Positions 27,885-36,451 of a DNA stretch of 64,000 nucleotides are shown piece after piece (positions within the stretch are counted from its first letter, which is position 1; every line of letters starts with the position of its first letter). This stretch comes from Lachnotalea sp041821265. GTDB taxonomy: Bacteria > Bacillota > Clostridia > Lachnospirales > Lachnospiraceae. The notes beneath the pieces are model-generated. The model had not been told where the DNA came from. It searched no databases and saw nothing but the letters and a program-made list of their open reading frames with translations. Position numbers and translations under genes: made by a program. Location of the stretch: assembly GCA_041821265.1 (NCBI GenBank), contig JBGUEQ010000016.1:20687-84686 (forward strand), given 5' to 3'.

Positions 27885-28247
27885 ATCTCTTCTTTATACA
27901 CTTTCTATTTTATTAATTGTACCTATTACAAGTATGACCTATTAATACAGCATCTTCTTTTTCTTTTTTAATAAAGCTTTTTATTTGTGGTTTATATTAA
28001 TGCCGTTCTTATGCAACAACCAAACTCACAAACATTATTATTCATATATTATCATGTTATTTGAAACTCAACAATTATATCTTTTATCTTTTTTACTCTT
28101 TCCGTCATATTTTATAGTTTAATTGTATTTTAATATACACAATTAATAAATAATTCATTTTCTTCTTATATTTCTACTATTTTTATTATCAGCTTATATT
28201 ACCGCAAATATTATCACTCCACATATAGACTGTTCCTATATTGTTGA
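27885..28247. other. AT-rich intergenic stretch without a gene
   Basis: About 360 bp between the fRMsr gene and the terminator of the pseB-pseH-pseC transcript. It is strongly AT-rich with many stops in all frames. I see only the start region of the fRMsr gene and no conserved RNA or repeat. Confidence 0.6.
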
Positions 28248-28277
28248 AAAGTCATAGGAATAAATTCCTATGACTTT
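28248..28277. terminator. Hairpin terminator after pseC
   Basis: AAAGTCATAGGAA and TTCCTATGACTTT form a perfect 13-bp stem with loop TAAA, about 18 bases after the pseC stop. Confidence 0.82.
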
Positions 28278-28295
28278 AATTAGCTACATAACAAA

Positions 28296-29432
28296 TTATA
28301 TCCTATACTTAATTTCTTTTACTGCCACTTTTACTTGTTCAATTACATAATTCTGTTCGACCTGTGAAAGCTTTGCATAAATAGGTAAACTAATTAGTCC
28401 CTCATAAAGTTTTTCAGCATTATCACAATGAACTTTACTATATCCGTTTTCTTGATAAAATGGCTGTGTATAAACGGGTATATAATGTACGTTCACTCCA
28501 ATGCCTGATTTTCTAAGCTTATCAAATACTTCTTTTCTATTCACAACTTGAATTACATAAAGATGCCAACTACTATTACATCCTTCCTGTTGAAATGGTG
28601 TTACTATTTCATCAATACCAGAAAAAGCCTGATTGTATCTCTTAACAATTTCTTTTCTTTTTTCAATAAATGACTGCAACTTATTCATTTGAGAAATACC
28701 TAATGCACATTGAAAATCAGTTATTCTATAATTATATCCCAATTCCAACTGTTGGTAATACCAATCGCCTTCATTTCTAGTCATTAATTTATCATCTCTG
28801 GTAATTCCATGGCTTCTATACACGATTAATTTTTCATATAACTCATCACTATTAGTCGTAATCATTCCACCTTCTCCAGTAGTAATATGCTTAACTGGGT
28901 GAAAACTAAATGTTGTCATATCTGAAATATTTCCGACCATTTTGCCTTTGTAATCCGCCCCCAGAGCATGAGCTGCATCCTCAATAACTAAAAGATTGTG
29001 TTCCTCTGCTATTGCATGAATTTCATCCATCTCACATGGTTGTCCAGTAAAATGTACCGCTATAATTGCCTTTGTATTCTTTGTTATCTTACGCTTAATA
29101 TCTTTAATGTCAACATTATAAGTTTCAGTATTAATATCTGCAAAAACTGGAGTTCCTCCACAATACAGCACGCAATTAGAAGATGCTACAAATGTAATCG
29201 GAGTTGTTATAACTTCATCACCTTCTTTTATCCCCGCAGCTAGACATGCTACATGAAGAGCTGCTGTACCATTAGAAACTGCTACCGCATGTTTTGCACC
29301 TACATAATCAGCAACTTTTTTCTCAAACGCTGCAACTGTAGGTCCTGTTGTTAAATAATCTGAACGCAATACCTCTACTACTGCTTGAATATCGTCTTCA
29401 TCTATCGATTGCGTTCCATAAGGTATATACAT
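28296..29432 (-). CDS. pseC: PseC, UDP-4-amino-4,6-dideoxy-N-acetyl-beta-L-altrosamine transaminase
   Basis: A 378-residue PLP-dependent sugar aminotransferase of the DegT/DnrJ/EryC1 family. It aminates C4 of the keto sugar made by PseB, using glutamate. The PLP lysine is in SFHPVKHITTGEGGM; EDAAHALGADYKG and FVASSNCVLYCGG are further family blocks. It is the third gene of the transcript that begins with pseB. Assignment as PseC rather than a legionaminic acid aminotransferase rests on the companion pseB, pseG, pseI and pseF genes. Confidence 0.92.
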   Translation of the reverse strand: MYIPYGTQSIDEDDIQAVVEVLRSDYLTTGPTVAAFEKKVADYVGAKHAVAVSNGTAALHVACLAAGIKEGDEVITTPITFVASSNCVLYCGGTPVFADINTETYNVDIKDIKRKITKNTKAIIAVHFTGQPCEMDEIHAIAEEHNLLVIEDAAHALGADYKGKMVGNISDMTTFSFHPVKHITTGEGGMITTNSDELYEKLIVYRSHGITRDDKLMTRNEGDWYYQQLELGYNYRITDFQCALGISQMNKLQSFIEKRKEIVKRYNQAFSGIDEIVTPFQQEGCNSSWHLYVIQVVNRKEVFDKLRKSGIGVNVHYIPVYTQPFYQENGYSKVHCDNAEKLYEGLISLPIYAKLSQVEQNYVIEQVKVAVKEIKYRI

Positions 29433-29508
29433 AGTAATTTACTCCTTTTTTTTAATAATCAACATCCTATATTTTTAAATAATTTCTTTATAAAAAATCT
29501 AACTACCT

Positions 29509-29961
29509 TTATATCTCTTTTCTGTATAAATTATAATCCTTATGAATTTCTAACATATACCCTGATTTTATAAATACTTTTTGGGAAGCTTTATTATCAT
29601 GTTTTACTTTTCCTTCTAAATATTTGATACAATCAATTTTCTTTATCTCATCTTCTGCTAAAGACAAAATACCATAACTATACCCATTACCTCGATGTTC
29701 TTTACTAATACTATAACTTATAGTTCCTGTATTTTCTAGAATATCAATTCTTATTTGTCCTATATATTCATTATCACATAAGCCTAGATACATTTTACAG
29801 TTCTCATCTTTTAGTTTAAGAAAAAACCATTTTTGATGTACACTATATTCTATTTTTTCAAAGTAAAAAGAATTTTTTCTGTATTCAAAGTCATTTGCCC
29901 AATTAAATAACAAATCAATATCTTCTTCTTTTACTTTTCTCAGTATCATTTTGGGGTTCAT
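29509..29961 (-). CDS. pseH: PseH-like GNAT N-acetyltransferase
   Basis: A 150-residue GNAT acetyltransferase. The acetyl-CoA motif is EHRGNGYSYGILSLA, and NKASQKVFIKSGY is the usual C-terminal block. In pseudaminic acid synthesis PseH acetylates the C4 amino group of the altrosamine intermediate. It lies between pseB and pseC in the pathway order. Start ATG 29961 follows AGGTGAT. A second PseH-like GNAT domain, fused to a transketolase half at 37419-38804, could make a different N-acyl group. Confidence 0.85.
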   Translation of the reverse strand: MNPKMILRKVKEEDIDLLFNWANDFEYRKNSFYFEKIEYSVHQKWFFLKLKDENCKMYLGLCDNEYIGQIRIDILENTGTISYSISKEHRGNGYSYGILSLAEDEIKKIDCIKYLEGKVKHDNKASQKVFIKSGYMLEIHKDYNLYRKEI

Positions 29962-30056
29962 ATTAATTATCACCTGAAATTTATATTAGTAGTCTCTCTC
30001 TTTGATTATCTTTTGTAAAGGTCTTTCAGTTTCATTATTTCACTTATTTAGCCATC

Positions 30057-31043
30057 CTAAACATATTTTACTAATTCTCTCATTTGCTCCACACTAAGCC
30101 ATTCGGTATTTTCTCCTGAACTATATTCAAATTCTGGATCTACTTTTTTTCCACCTGCAATAATCTTATTTTCATTCCACCAGCTATAATTAGGATAAAT
30201 AATAAAATGTTTGTCATATTCAAAAGTCTTAATAGCATCTTCTTTCGTAATCATAATTTCATGAAGTTTTTCACCTTCTCGGATTCCTACTTCCTTAATA
30301 ATGCAATCTGACATCATTGCTTTTGCTAAATCAGTTATTTTAAAAGAAGGGATTTTAGATATAAAAGTTTCGCCACCTTTTGCTTCCTGTAATGCTTTAA
30401 TTACCAGTTCAACCCCTTGGTCTAAGTCAATCCAAAATCTTGTCATTCTGTTATCAGTAATTGGAAGTTCTTTTTCTCCATTTTCAATAATTGCATTAAA
30501 AAACGGAATTACAGAGCCTCTGCTTCCTGCTACATTACCATAACGCACAACAGAAAAATTCAAATCGCGCTCTCCAACATAGGCATTTGCTGCAGTAAAT
30601 AGCTTATCCGATACCAACTTAGTTCCACCATATAAATTAATAGGATTTACAGCCTTATCCGTAGATAGTGCAACTACCTTTTTTACAGAAGGAGAATCCA
30701 ACGCACCGTCAATAATATTCATTGCACCATTAATATTTGTCTTAATTGCTTCTATCGGATTGTATTCACACGCTGGCACCTGCTTCATGGCAGCCGCATG
30801 AATAACATAATCCACTCCATTTAATGCTCTTTCAAATCTCTCTTTATCTCTAATGTCTCCAATAAAAAATCTAAGCTTTTCTCCATGCTCCTTGAATTTA
30901 TTACTCATCATAAACTGCTTGTACTCATCTCTTGAATAAATAATGATTTTTTTGGGTTGATAGTGTTTCAAAACGTACTCAACAAAATGATTTCCAAATG
31001 AACCCGTTCCACCAGTAATTAAAATTGTTTTATTATTTAGCAT
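30057..31043 (-). CDS. pseB: PseB, UDP-GlcNAc 4,6-dehydratase (inverting)
   Basis: A 328-residue short-chain dehydrogenase-like dehydratase, the first step of pseudaminic acid synthesis: UDP-GlcNAc is dehydrated with inversion at C5 to the 4-keto-6-deoxy-L-arabino sugar. The NADP loop is ITGGTGSFGNHFVEYV, and STDKAVNPINLYGGTK contains the catalytic Asp-Lys and Tyr...Lys of the PseB/FlaA1 subgroup. It has its own SigD promoter (31222-31248) and leads the pseB-pseH-pseC transcript. Confidence 0.95.
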   Translation of the reverse strand: MLNNKTILITGGTGSFGNHFVEYVLKHYQPKKIIIYSRDEYKQFMMSNKFKEHGEKLRFFIGDIRDKERFERALNGVDYVIHAAAMKQVPACEYNPIEAIKTNINGAMNIIDGALDSPSVKKVVALSTDKAVNPINLYGGTKLVSDKLFTAANAYVGERDLNFSVVRYGNVAGSRGSVIPFFNAIIENGEKELPITDNRMTRFWIDLDQGVELVIKALQEAKGGETFISKIPSFKITDLAKAMMSDCIIKEVGIREGEKLHEIMITKEDAIKTFEYDKHFIIYPNYSWWNENKIIAGGKKVDPEFEYSSGENTEWLSVEQMRELVKYV

Positions 31044-31221
31044 TTCTTATTCTCCTATCTATTCCTAAATCAATTTATCTCTAAACTACTTTTATGCGTA
31101 TTATCAAACATATATAAACATATGTCTTTCCGCCTGAATGCATCAATATCTTTGTAGCCCAAGATATATTTCTATTACTAATTATACTATATTATACTAA
31201 AATATAATATATCATTTATAT

Positions 31222-31248
31222 ATTTCGGCATATTTCCAATATAATTTA
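31222..31248 (-). promoter_or_regulatory. SigD promoter of the pseB transcript
   Basis: On the minus strand, TAAA, 15 bases, then GCCGAAAT, with the same -10 as the promoter at 21234. It is about 180 bp upstream of pseB; the 325-bp gap between pseB and the next operon otherwise holds only that operon's terminator and AT-rich sequence. Confidence 0.7.
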
Positions 31249-31301
31249 GTAATAATAAAAATATTCTTAATTAGGATAGCATTAATTTGCTTTATAATAT
31301 A

Positions 31302-31346
31302 AAAACAGCCCTATTATCATATTCAATATAAATAAGGCTGTGTTTT
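31302..31346 (-). terminator. Terminator of the pse/acyl-modification operon
   Basis: AAAACAGCC and GGCTGTgTTTT pair across a short AT stem (TATT/AATA) and a loop of about 15 bases. On the minus strand the right arm continues into a T run, the form of an intrinsic terminator, 24 bases after the hydrolase stop. Confidence 0.82.
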
Positions 31347-31369
31347 ATTATTGTTATTTATTATCTTTG

Positions 31370-32050
31370 TTATTTATTATTTTCAATAAGACCAACTCGT
31401 TTATCTTTTAAGATAAACATTTCTCCATGCCCGGGATATACTTTTATATCCTTAGATAAAGATTCATAATATGCTAATGTACTATTCAAATAATCTTCCT
31501 TGTTTCCGCCGAGCATTTTGGTTATTACTGGTTTCCCAGATAAGAAGGCATCTCCTGAAAATATCATTTCATCAGTAAAATAGATTGAAACGCTTCCTCG
31601 TGAATGTCCTATTGTTTCTTTTAATAAAATATCAGAATTTTCCCATTTGATTTCCAAAAAATCCTGAAATGTTTTGTCAACCTTTGAGGGTTGAAAATAA
31701 GGAATTTCTGTTTTTTTATTACCCATAAACATCATATGTAATCGATATGTACGATTTAGCAAAGTTTGTACATTCCCTAATTCTTGGCTACACATTTCAG
31801 ATGAAACTATAATTCCCCCAATGTATTTTTTAACCAAACTAAGAGCTGCAACATGATCATAGTGTTCATGCGTCAAGAAAATATATTCATTTGTTAAACC
31901 TTGCTTTTTAATAAATTGTTCTAATTGTTTGAAATCATTTGGGTCTATGATAATAGATTTTTTTGTTATTTTATTAAATACAATGTAGCAATTACTTTCA
32001 TAATCAGTTCCTAGAAATCGCCTAACCGAAAGTTCATTATCCATCAACAT
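31370..32050 (-). CDS. Metallo-beta-lactamase-fold hydrolase
   Basis: A 226-residue glyoxalase II-like hydrolase. Metal ligands are visible in THEHYDH, GHSRGS, IFSGDAF and YPGHGEM. The family cleaves thioesters or phosphoesters. It is the last gene of the operon, 15 bp after the acyl carrier protein gene, so release of an acyl chain from that carrier is a reasonable idea, not shown. Start taken at ATG 32050; a TTG lies one codon upstream. Confidence 0.85.
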   Translation of the reverse strand: MLMDNELSVRRFLGTDYESNCYIVFNKITKKSIIIDPNDFKQLEQFIKKQGLTNEYIFLTHEHYDHVAALSLVKKYIGGIIVSSEMCSQELGNVQTLLNRTYRLHMMFMGNKKTEIPYFQPSKVDKTFQDFLEIKWENSDILLKETIGHSRGSVSIYFTDEMIFSGDAFLSGKPVITKMLGGNKEDYLNSTLAYYESLSKDIKVYPGHGEMFILKDKRVGLIENNK

Positions 32051-32065
32051 CAATATTTTATACTC

Positions 32066-32308
32066 CTATTTTGAGATACCCACACCATATTTCTCCATTA
32101 TTTCAATTCCTTTATCAAAAGAATTAAAATCTATAATATCATCTGTTTCCATCATAATATCAAAATCATCTTCTAGTGAAGCAATCAAGTTCATATGTCC
32201 AATGGAATCCCAATTGTCTACTGATTGATAAGTTAATCCTACAACCTGTTCTTCATTTACCTCAAAGTTCTCTACAAATGCTTTTACATATTTTTGATAA
32301 TTTGTCAT
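32066..32308 (-). CDS. Acyl carrier protein, stand-alone
   Basis: An 80-residue acyl carrier protein. The phosphopantetheine serine is in WDSIGHMNLI, followed by the acidic helix ASLEDDFDI. It is not a FabF-linked housekeeping ACP: it is coded between a radical SAM gene and the metallo-hydrolase, inside the modification operon. It probably tethers the intermediate on which the neighbouring enzymes act. Start ATG 32308 follows GGAGG. Confidence 0.92.
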   Translation of the reverse strand: MTNYQKYVKAFVENFEVNEEQVVGLTYQSVDNWDSIGHMNLIASLEDDFDIMMETDDIIDFNSFDKGIEIMEKYGVGISK

Positions 32309-32350
32309 TTTTATTTCCTCCACTTAATTAATATTTTGTTATATTCATTA

Positions 32351-33379
32351 TTAAATAAAATCTATATCGCTAAATACTTCTTTTGCTTTTGCAGGCTCAA
32401 ATAAAGATGTACTTCCACCCAGATATTTTTCTCTAAAGCTCCTATTCTGCGCTGCAATACATACTGGTGAATATTCACCAAAATACTTAATACTAAAACC
32501 ATAATCAAGAATTTCACTCAAAGTTTTTTCTTTTACATTTCCCATTGTTATATTGATAAACGGACATGGTAAAACGTCACCTTTTGGTGTAACAAAAATT
32601 CGATTCATTGCCCAGCATCCGCTTATTCTCTCCTTTTTAGGATCATAAAAATCCCAAGTATCATACCAACTTTTGTATTCTTTTCTTATTTTATTGAAAA
32701 TCCTAATATCTTCTGCATCTAAATAATTATCTTTCCAAACTCCATATGGCATAGCAAGAATAAAATATACTGAAATATTATGTCCTTTTGCATAATCAAG
32801 TAAGTCAAATAAATCTTTTGAATGCGAATTATGATGACCAAAAATAGGTTGAAGCCAAGTTGTCATCCCTGCATTCTTTGCATATTCTATTGAAGTAAAC
32901 ACTTTCTCATGTGCTCCTTTTACCCCTCTGGAACGATCAAATTCTTGTGCATCCATGCCCGATATACTTATTCCTATACAATCCAATCCTCTTTTTGCCA
33001 ACTCATCCGCATATTCTTGTGTTAAAAGATAACCATTTGTTACAAGAATCATTCGAAATCTTTCTGGTTTTATTGCCTTAATAATTTTAAGTAATATTTC
33101 TTTATTTATTAATAATTCTCCACCTTGCAATATGATTTCCCATATTCCTAACTCATATGCTTGATCTGCCACCCTTGTAATTGTTTCAAAATCTAATGAA
33201 ACTAAATTGTATTTATAATCTTCCTTTTCATAACAAAACTCGCACTTAAAATTGCAAATATTATTATAATCTAATGCCAACGTACGTGGTACTTTTCCTA
33301 CTTTATTGTCATTTTTCCTTATAATCCTTGTATAATTATGTATTCGTTTAACTACATCTGGCTTATCCATTAACCCCAT
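32351..33379 (-). CDS. Radical SAM enzyme with SPASM-like C-terminus
   Basis: A 342-residue radical SAM protein. The cluster motif is CNFKCEFC (CxxxCxxC), and QGGELLINKE is the GGE motif that holds SAM. The C-terminal third has GCWAMNR, PKGDVLPCPF and a later Cys, an arrangement like SPASM/Twitch domains that bind an extra iron-sulfur cluster. It may carry out a carbon-centred oxidation, epimerisation or rearrangement on an intermediate. Nothing in the sequence fixes the substrate. It lies 12 bp after a transketolase half gene. Confidence 0.88.
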   Translation of the reverse strand: MGLMDKPDVVKRIHNYTRIIRKNDNKVGKVPRTLALDYNNICNFKCEFCYEKEDYKYNLVSLDFETITRVADQAYELGIWEIILQGGELLINKEILLKIIKAIKPERFRMILVTNGYLLTQEYADELAKRGLDCIGISISGMDAQEFDRSRGVKGAHEKVFTSIEYAKNAGMTTWLQPIFGHHNSHSKDLFDLLDYAKGHNISVYFILAMPYGVWKDNYLDAEDIRIFNKIRKEYKSWYDTWDFYDPKKERISGCWAMNRIFVTPKGDVLPCPFINITMGNVKEKTLSEILDYGFSIKYFGEYSPVCIAAQNRSFREKYLGGSTSLFEPAKAKEVFSDIDFI

Positions 33380-33391
33380 TTGTCACCTCTG

Positions 33392-34357
33392 CTATTCTAT
33401 AAATTTATTTATTTTATCAAGAATTTTTTCTTTTGTCAAACCACATTTTTGAAGTAGCATCTCATACTCTCCCGCTTGTGGATATTCATTTTCCACACCA
33501 ATCATCAACTGTATTGGTCTAACTTTTTTTGAGGTATAGTATTCTGCAATTGCACTTCCCATACCTCCTGCCACCATATGTTCTTCCATAGAGACTAGAT
33601 ATTTATGATTTTTCAGACTATCTAAACATTCTTCATCTAGTGGTTTTATTGTATGCATATCCACCAAAGTGCAACTGATATCCATCTTCTCCAATTCAGT
33701 AGCTACTTGTAATGCAGTTGCTACCATAGTTCCTGTAGCAACTAACGCTATTTCACTTCCTGTAAGAAGTATATTTGCTTTTCCAATTTGAAAATCATAT
33801 TCTTCTTTATAGACAATTGGAATATTGGTTCTTCCAGACAATCTTAAATAAACCGGATTTTCATAATTGGCCAGTGCATACATAGCTTTTACCGTTTCTG
33901 CACAATCTGCTGGTGATATAATTGTTATATTAGGTATAGCCCGAATATCTGCTATATCTTCCAGCCCCATATGTGTAGCACTCAAATCTCCCTCTGCAAG
34001 ACCGCCACCAACCCCTATTAATTTCACACCTAATTTCATATAACCAAGACTCACTCTAATTTGATCAAGTACACGTGCTGTTATAAATGTTGCATAAGTT
34101 GCTGCAAATACATGACTTCCTTCTTTTAGCATACCAGCAGCAACACCAACCATATTTTGTTCTGCTATTCCCATATCAAAGATGCGACTTGGATAATTTT
34201 CCTGGAATTTCTCTGTTCCAAAATATCGAGCAACGTCTGCTGTCATAAATACAAATTTTTCATCTAAATCTGGCATGTCATTGATAACCATGCCAATCGT
34301 TCTTCGCATGCCAAGCATAGACCATATACGTGCGTTTTTTTTATCTATTTTTTGCAT
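33392..34357 (-). CDS. Transketolase-like protein, C-terminal half (copy 2)
   Basis: A 321-residue protein with the pyrimidine-binding and C-terminal domains of a split transketolase: FDMGIAEQNMVGVAAGM carries the catalytic Glu that activates thiamine diphosphate, with FAATYATFITARVLDQI and PADCAETVKAMYA after it. It starts at the base directly after the stop codon of its N-terminal partner (34358-35170). With the partner it should move a two-carbon ketol unit between a ketose donor and an aldehyde acceptor. Confidence 0.9.
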   Translation of the reverse strand: MQKIDKKNARIWSMLGMRRTIGMVINDMPDLDEKFVFMTADVARYFGTEKFQENYPSRIFDMGIAEQNMVGVAAGMLKEGSHVFAATYATFITARVLDQIRVSLGYMKLGVKLIGVGGGLAEGDLSATHMGLEDIADIRAIPNITIISPADCAETVKAMYALANYENPVYLRLSGRTNIPIVYKEEYDFQIGKANILLTGSEIALVATGTMVATALQVATELEKMDISCTLVDMHTIKPLDEECLDSLKNHKYLVSMEEHMVAGGMGSAIAEYYTSKKVRPIQLMIGVENEYPQAGEYEMLLQKCGLTKEKILDKINKFIE

Positions 34358-35170
34358 TTACTTCAACTCCTCTTTAGCTTTATTATACATTTCCTGAGTA
34401 AAGTATCCTATATGCCATTCAACCCGATTTTCGGCAAAACTTACACCTTTACCTTTTATTGTTTTTGCTATGATAGCTTTTGGTCTATCGGTGTGGACCA
34501 AAAATGCTTTTTGAATGTCCTCTACATCATGTCCATCTACTTCTATCGTTTCGAATCCCACACTTCTCCAACGATCTGCCATATTTCCTATATTCATAAT
34601 TTTGGAGGTCACCCCATCATTTTGTAGTCCATTTACATCTATGATTGCCGTAAGATTGTTCAAACCAAAATGCACCGCAGACGATGCTCCTTCCCATACA
34701 GAACCTTCATCACACTCTCCATCTCCCATCATAACATATACTTTTGAAGTTGTATTACCTCTTAACTGCATAGAAAGTAAGCTTCCTATGCCAAGTGCCA
34801 ATCCTTGTCCTAAACTACCTCCTGAAAATTCAAGTCCGTGAGCTACATCTAATTTAGGATGTTTATACAAAAAAGACTCGTTTTGCATAGCTCCTTTGAT
34901 ATCTTCATCACTCAAGTAACCCGCATAATGCAATGCCCCATATAAACCAATTGCACTATGTGCTTTACTCATAATAAAGCGATCTCTTTCATCCCATTCT
35001 GAATTATGTGCATCATATTTCAGAAAATCTCCATATAAAACTGCCAATATATCTGTCGCAGACATACTTCCACCAATATGTGCACCTTTCGTTCCGGAAT
35101 TTAATGCCATTTCAAAAACATCTTTTCTAATATTTCTAGCAATATATTCTAATTCAGCCCTTGATTTCAT
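34358..35170 (-). CDS. Transketolase-like protein, N-terminal half (copy 2)
   Basis: A 270-residue protein with the thiamine diphosphate-binding domain: GDGECDEGSVWEGASSA followed by IDVNGLQ (GDG...N motif, Mg and diphosphate), and KAHSAIGLYGAL and SGGSLGQGL in front. It pairs with the C-terminal half gene after it. Start ATG 35170 is preferred; an earlier TTG in frame would overlap the SDR stop. Confidence 0.9.
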   Translation of the reverse strand: MKSRAELEYIARNIRKDVFEMALNSGTKGAHIGGSMSATDILAVLYGDFLKYDAHNSEWDERDRFIMSKAHSAIGLYGALHYAGYLSDEDIKGAMQNESFLYKHPKLDVAHGLEFSGGSLGQGLALGIGSLLSMQLRGNTTSKVYVMMGDGECDEGSVWEGASSAVHFGLNNLTAIIDVNGLQNDGVTSKIMNIGNMADRWRSVGFETIEVDGHDVEDIQKAFLVHTDRPKAIIAKTIKGKGVSFAENRVEWHIGYFTQEMYNKAKEELK

Positions 35171-35187
35171 ATGCTCAATTATCCTCT

Positions 35188-35958
35188 CTACCAATTTGCT
35201 CTTGGAGGATTGGTTCCCCCATCTATTCTCAGTATCTGACCGGTAATATAAGAAGACATTGATGATCCTAGAAAGACAACTGCGTCAGCTACCTCCTCCA
35301 TCTGTCCAAATCTTCCTAGCATAATTGCTGGTAATATACTCTTTAAGTTATTGCTATCGGAATTTTCTATCATGTCAGTTTCTATAATTCCAGGTGCTAC
35401 TGAATTCACTCTAATTCCAAACTGTCCTAATTCTCTTGCCTGTTGTTTCATTGCTGCATCAATAGCTGCTTTGCATGAAACATAATCGAAGCTAGCAAAG
35501 AAAGCATCCATTCCAGCTATTGAAGAAATATATATTATACTTCCTGTTTTATTTCTCTGCATCAACCGGGATATGAATTGTGTAAATTCCATTTGTGCAA
35601 AAAAATCAACATCATAGAGTTTTCTCGCATCATCCATTGACATCATATTAAACCTCTGATAATTTGACAAAATACCTGCATTGTTGACCAAAATATCTAG
35701 TATATATCTTGTTGCTCTAATTCTTTTAACTGCTTCCCTCATTGCTTCTGAATCACACATATCAAAATAAAGTGGTATTATTTCAACACTATTTTCTTCT
35801 GCAATTACTGTTATATTCTTTTCAAATTCATCGTTTTGCTTTCTTGCACATGCAAATATCCTAGCGCCATGTTTTGCCATTCTATCTAAAATCGCATAAC
35901 CTATTCCTCTATTTGACCCAGTTATAATTACAGTTTTTTCTTCTAATAATCTATTCAT
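35188..35958 (-). CDS. Short-chain dehydrogenase/reductase, FabG-like
   Basis: A 256-residue SDR. The cofactor loop is VIITGSNRGIGYA (TGxxxGIG) and the catalytic Tyr-x3-Lys is YVSCKAA, after YISSIAGMDA with its Ser. ADAVVFLGSSMSSYITGQI is the usual end block. It probably reduces a ketone, as FabG does, on the carrier-bound or sugar-linked product of the transketolases. It overlaps the FabZ-like gene by 8 bp. Confidence 0.9.
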   Translation of the reverse strand: MNRLLEEKTVIITGSNRGIGYAILDRMAKHGARIFACARKQNDEFEKNITVIAEENSVEIIPLYFDMCDSEAMREAVKRIRATRYILDILVNNAGILSNYQRFNMMSMDDARKLYDVDFFAQMEFTQFISRLMQRNKTGSIIYISSIAGMDAFFASFDYVSCKAAIDAAMKQQARELGQFGIRVNSVAPGIIETDMIENSDSNNLKSILPAIMLGRFGQMEEVADAVVFLGSSMSSYITGQILRIDGGTNPPRANW

Positions 35959-36439
35959 TATCTTTCTCCATACTTTTATGATTCATTATTTGTCCCACCT
36001 CATCTGGTGCAATAAGAGAAAATTGCATTTTACAACTTATTTTGTCCCCTATCATAGCTTTCGCATCAAACCATGCGATACCTCGGCGATATGTTTTTAA
36101 AGTTACAATTGTTTTTAAAACATCACCCGGGCGTACACTTTCATTAATTCTAACAGATTTACATTCTCCAAAATACAATTTCAGTTCTTTCTTTCCTTCC
36201 AATGTATTAATTATAAGTCCACCGGTTTGCATTAACGCTTCCATCTGAAAAACTCCTGGCATAATTGGATTACCTGGAAAATGATATTGAAAATACCAAT
36301 CTGTTTCCTCTACTTTTTTTACTCCTTCAGCATAAATACCAGGCTCCACCTCTATAGAATCAATAAATATAAATTCTGGCATCTGTCTAAAATAGTCATA
36401 CATATCATAATTGATATCTAAATAGATTTTATTATTCAT
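35951..36439 (-). CDS. FabZ/FabA-like hot-dog dehydratase
   Basis: A 162-residue hot-dog protein. HFPGNPIMPGVFQMEALMQT has the catalytic His and the PGVFQMEA helix of FabZ/FabA. FabZ removes water from 3-hydroxyacyl-ACP. Here it lies between a transketolase pair and an SDR gene, away from other fatty acid genes. It overlaps the SDR gene by 8 bp; the start follows AAGGAGG. Confidence 0.88.
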   Translation of the reverse strand: MNNKIYLDINYDMYDYFRQMPEFIFIDSIEVEPGIYAEGVKKVEETDWYFQYHFPGNPIMPGVFQMEALMQTGGLIINTLEGKKELKLYFGECKSVRINESVRPGDVLKTIVTLKTYRRGIAWFDAKAMIGDKISCKMQFSLIAPDEVGQIMNHKSMEKDNE

Positions 36440-36451
36440 TATGCCTCCTTT

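Noticed and set aside
33392..35170. Housekeeping transketolase or DXS
   Set aside because: Split into halves and embedded in an acyl/sugar operon with a second pair; the housekeeping enzyme is usually a single chain elsewhere.
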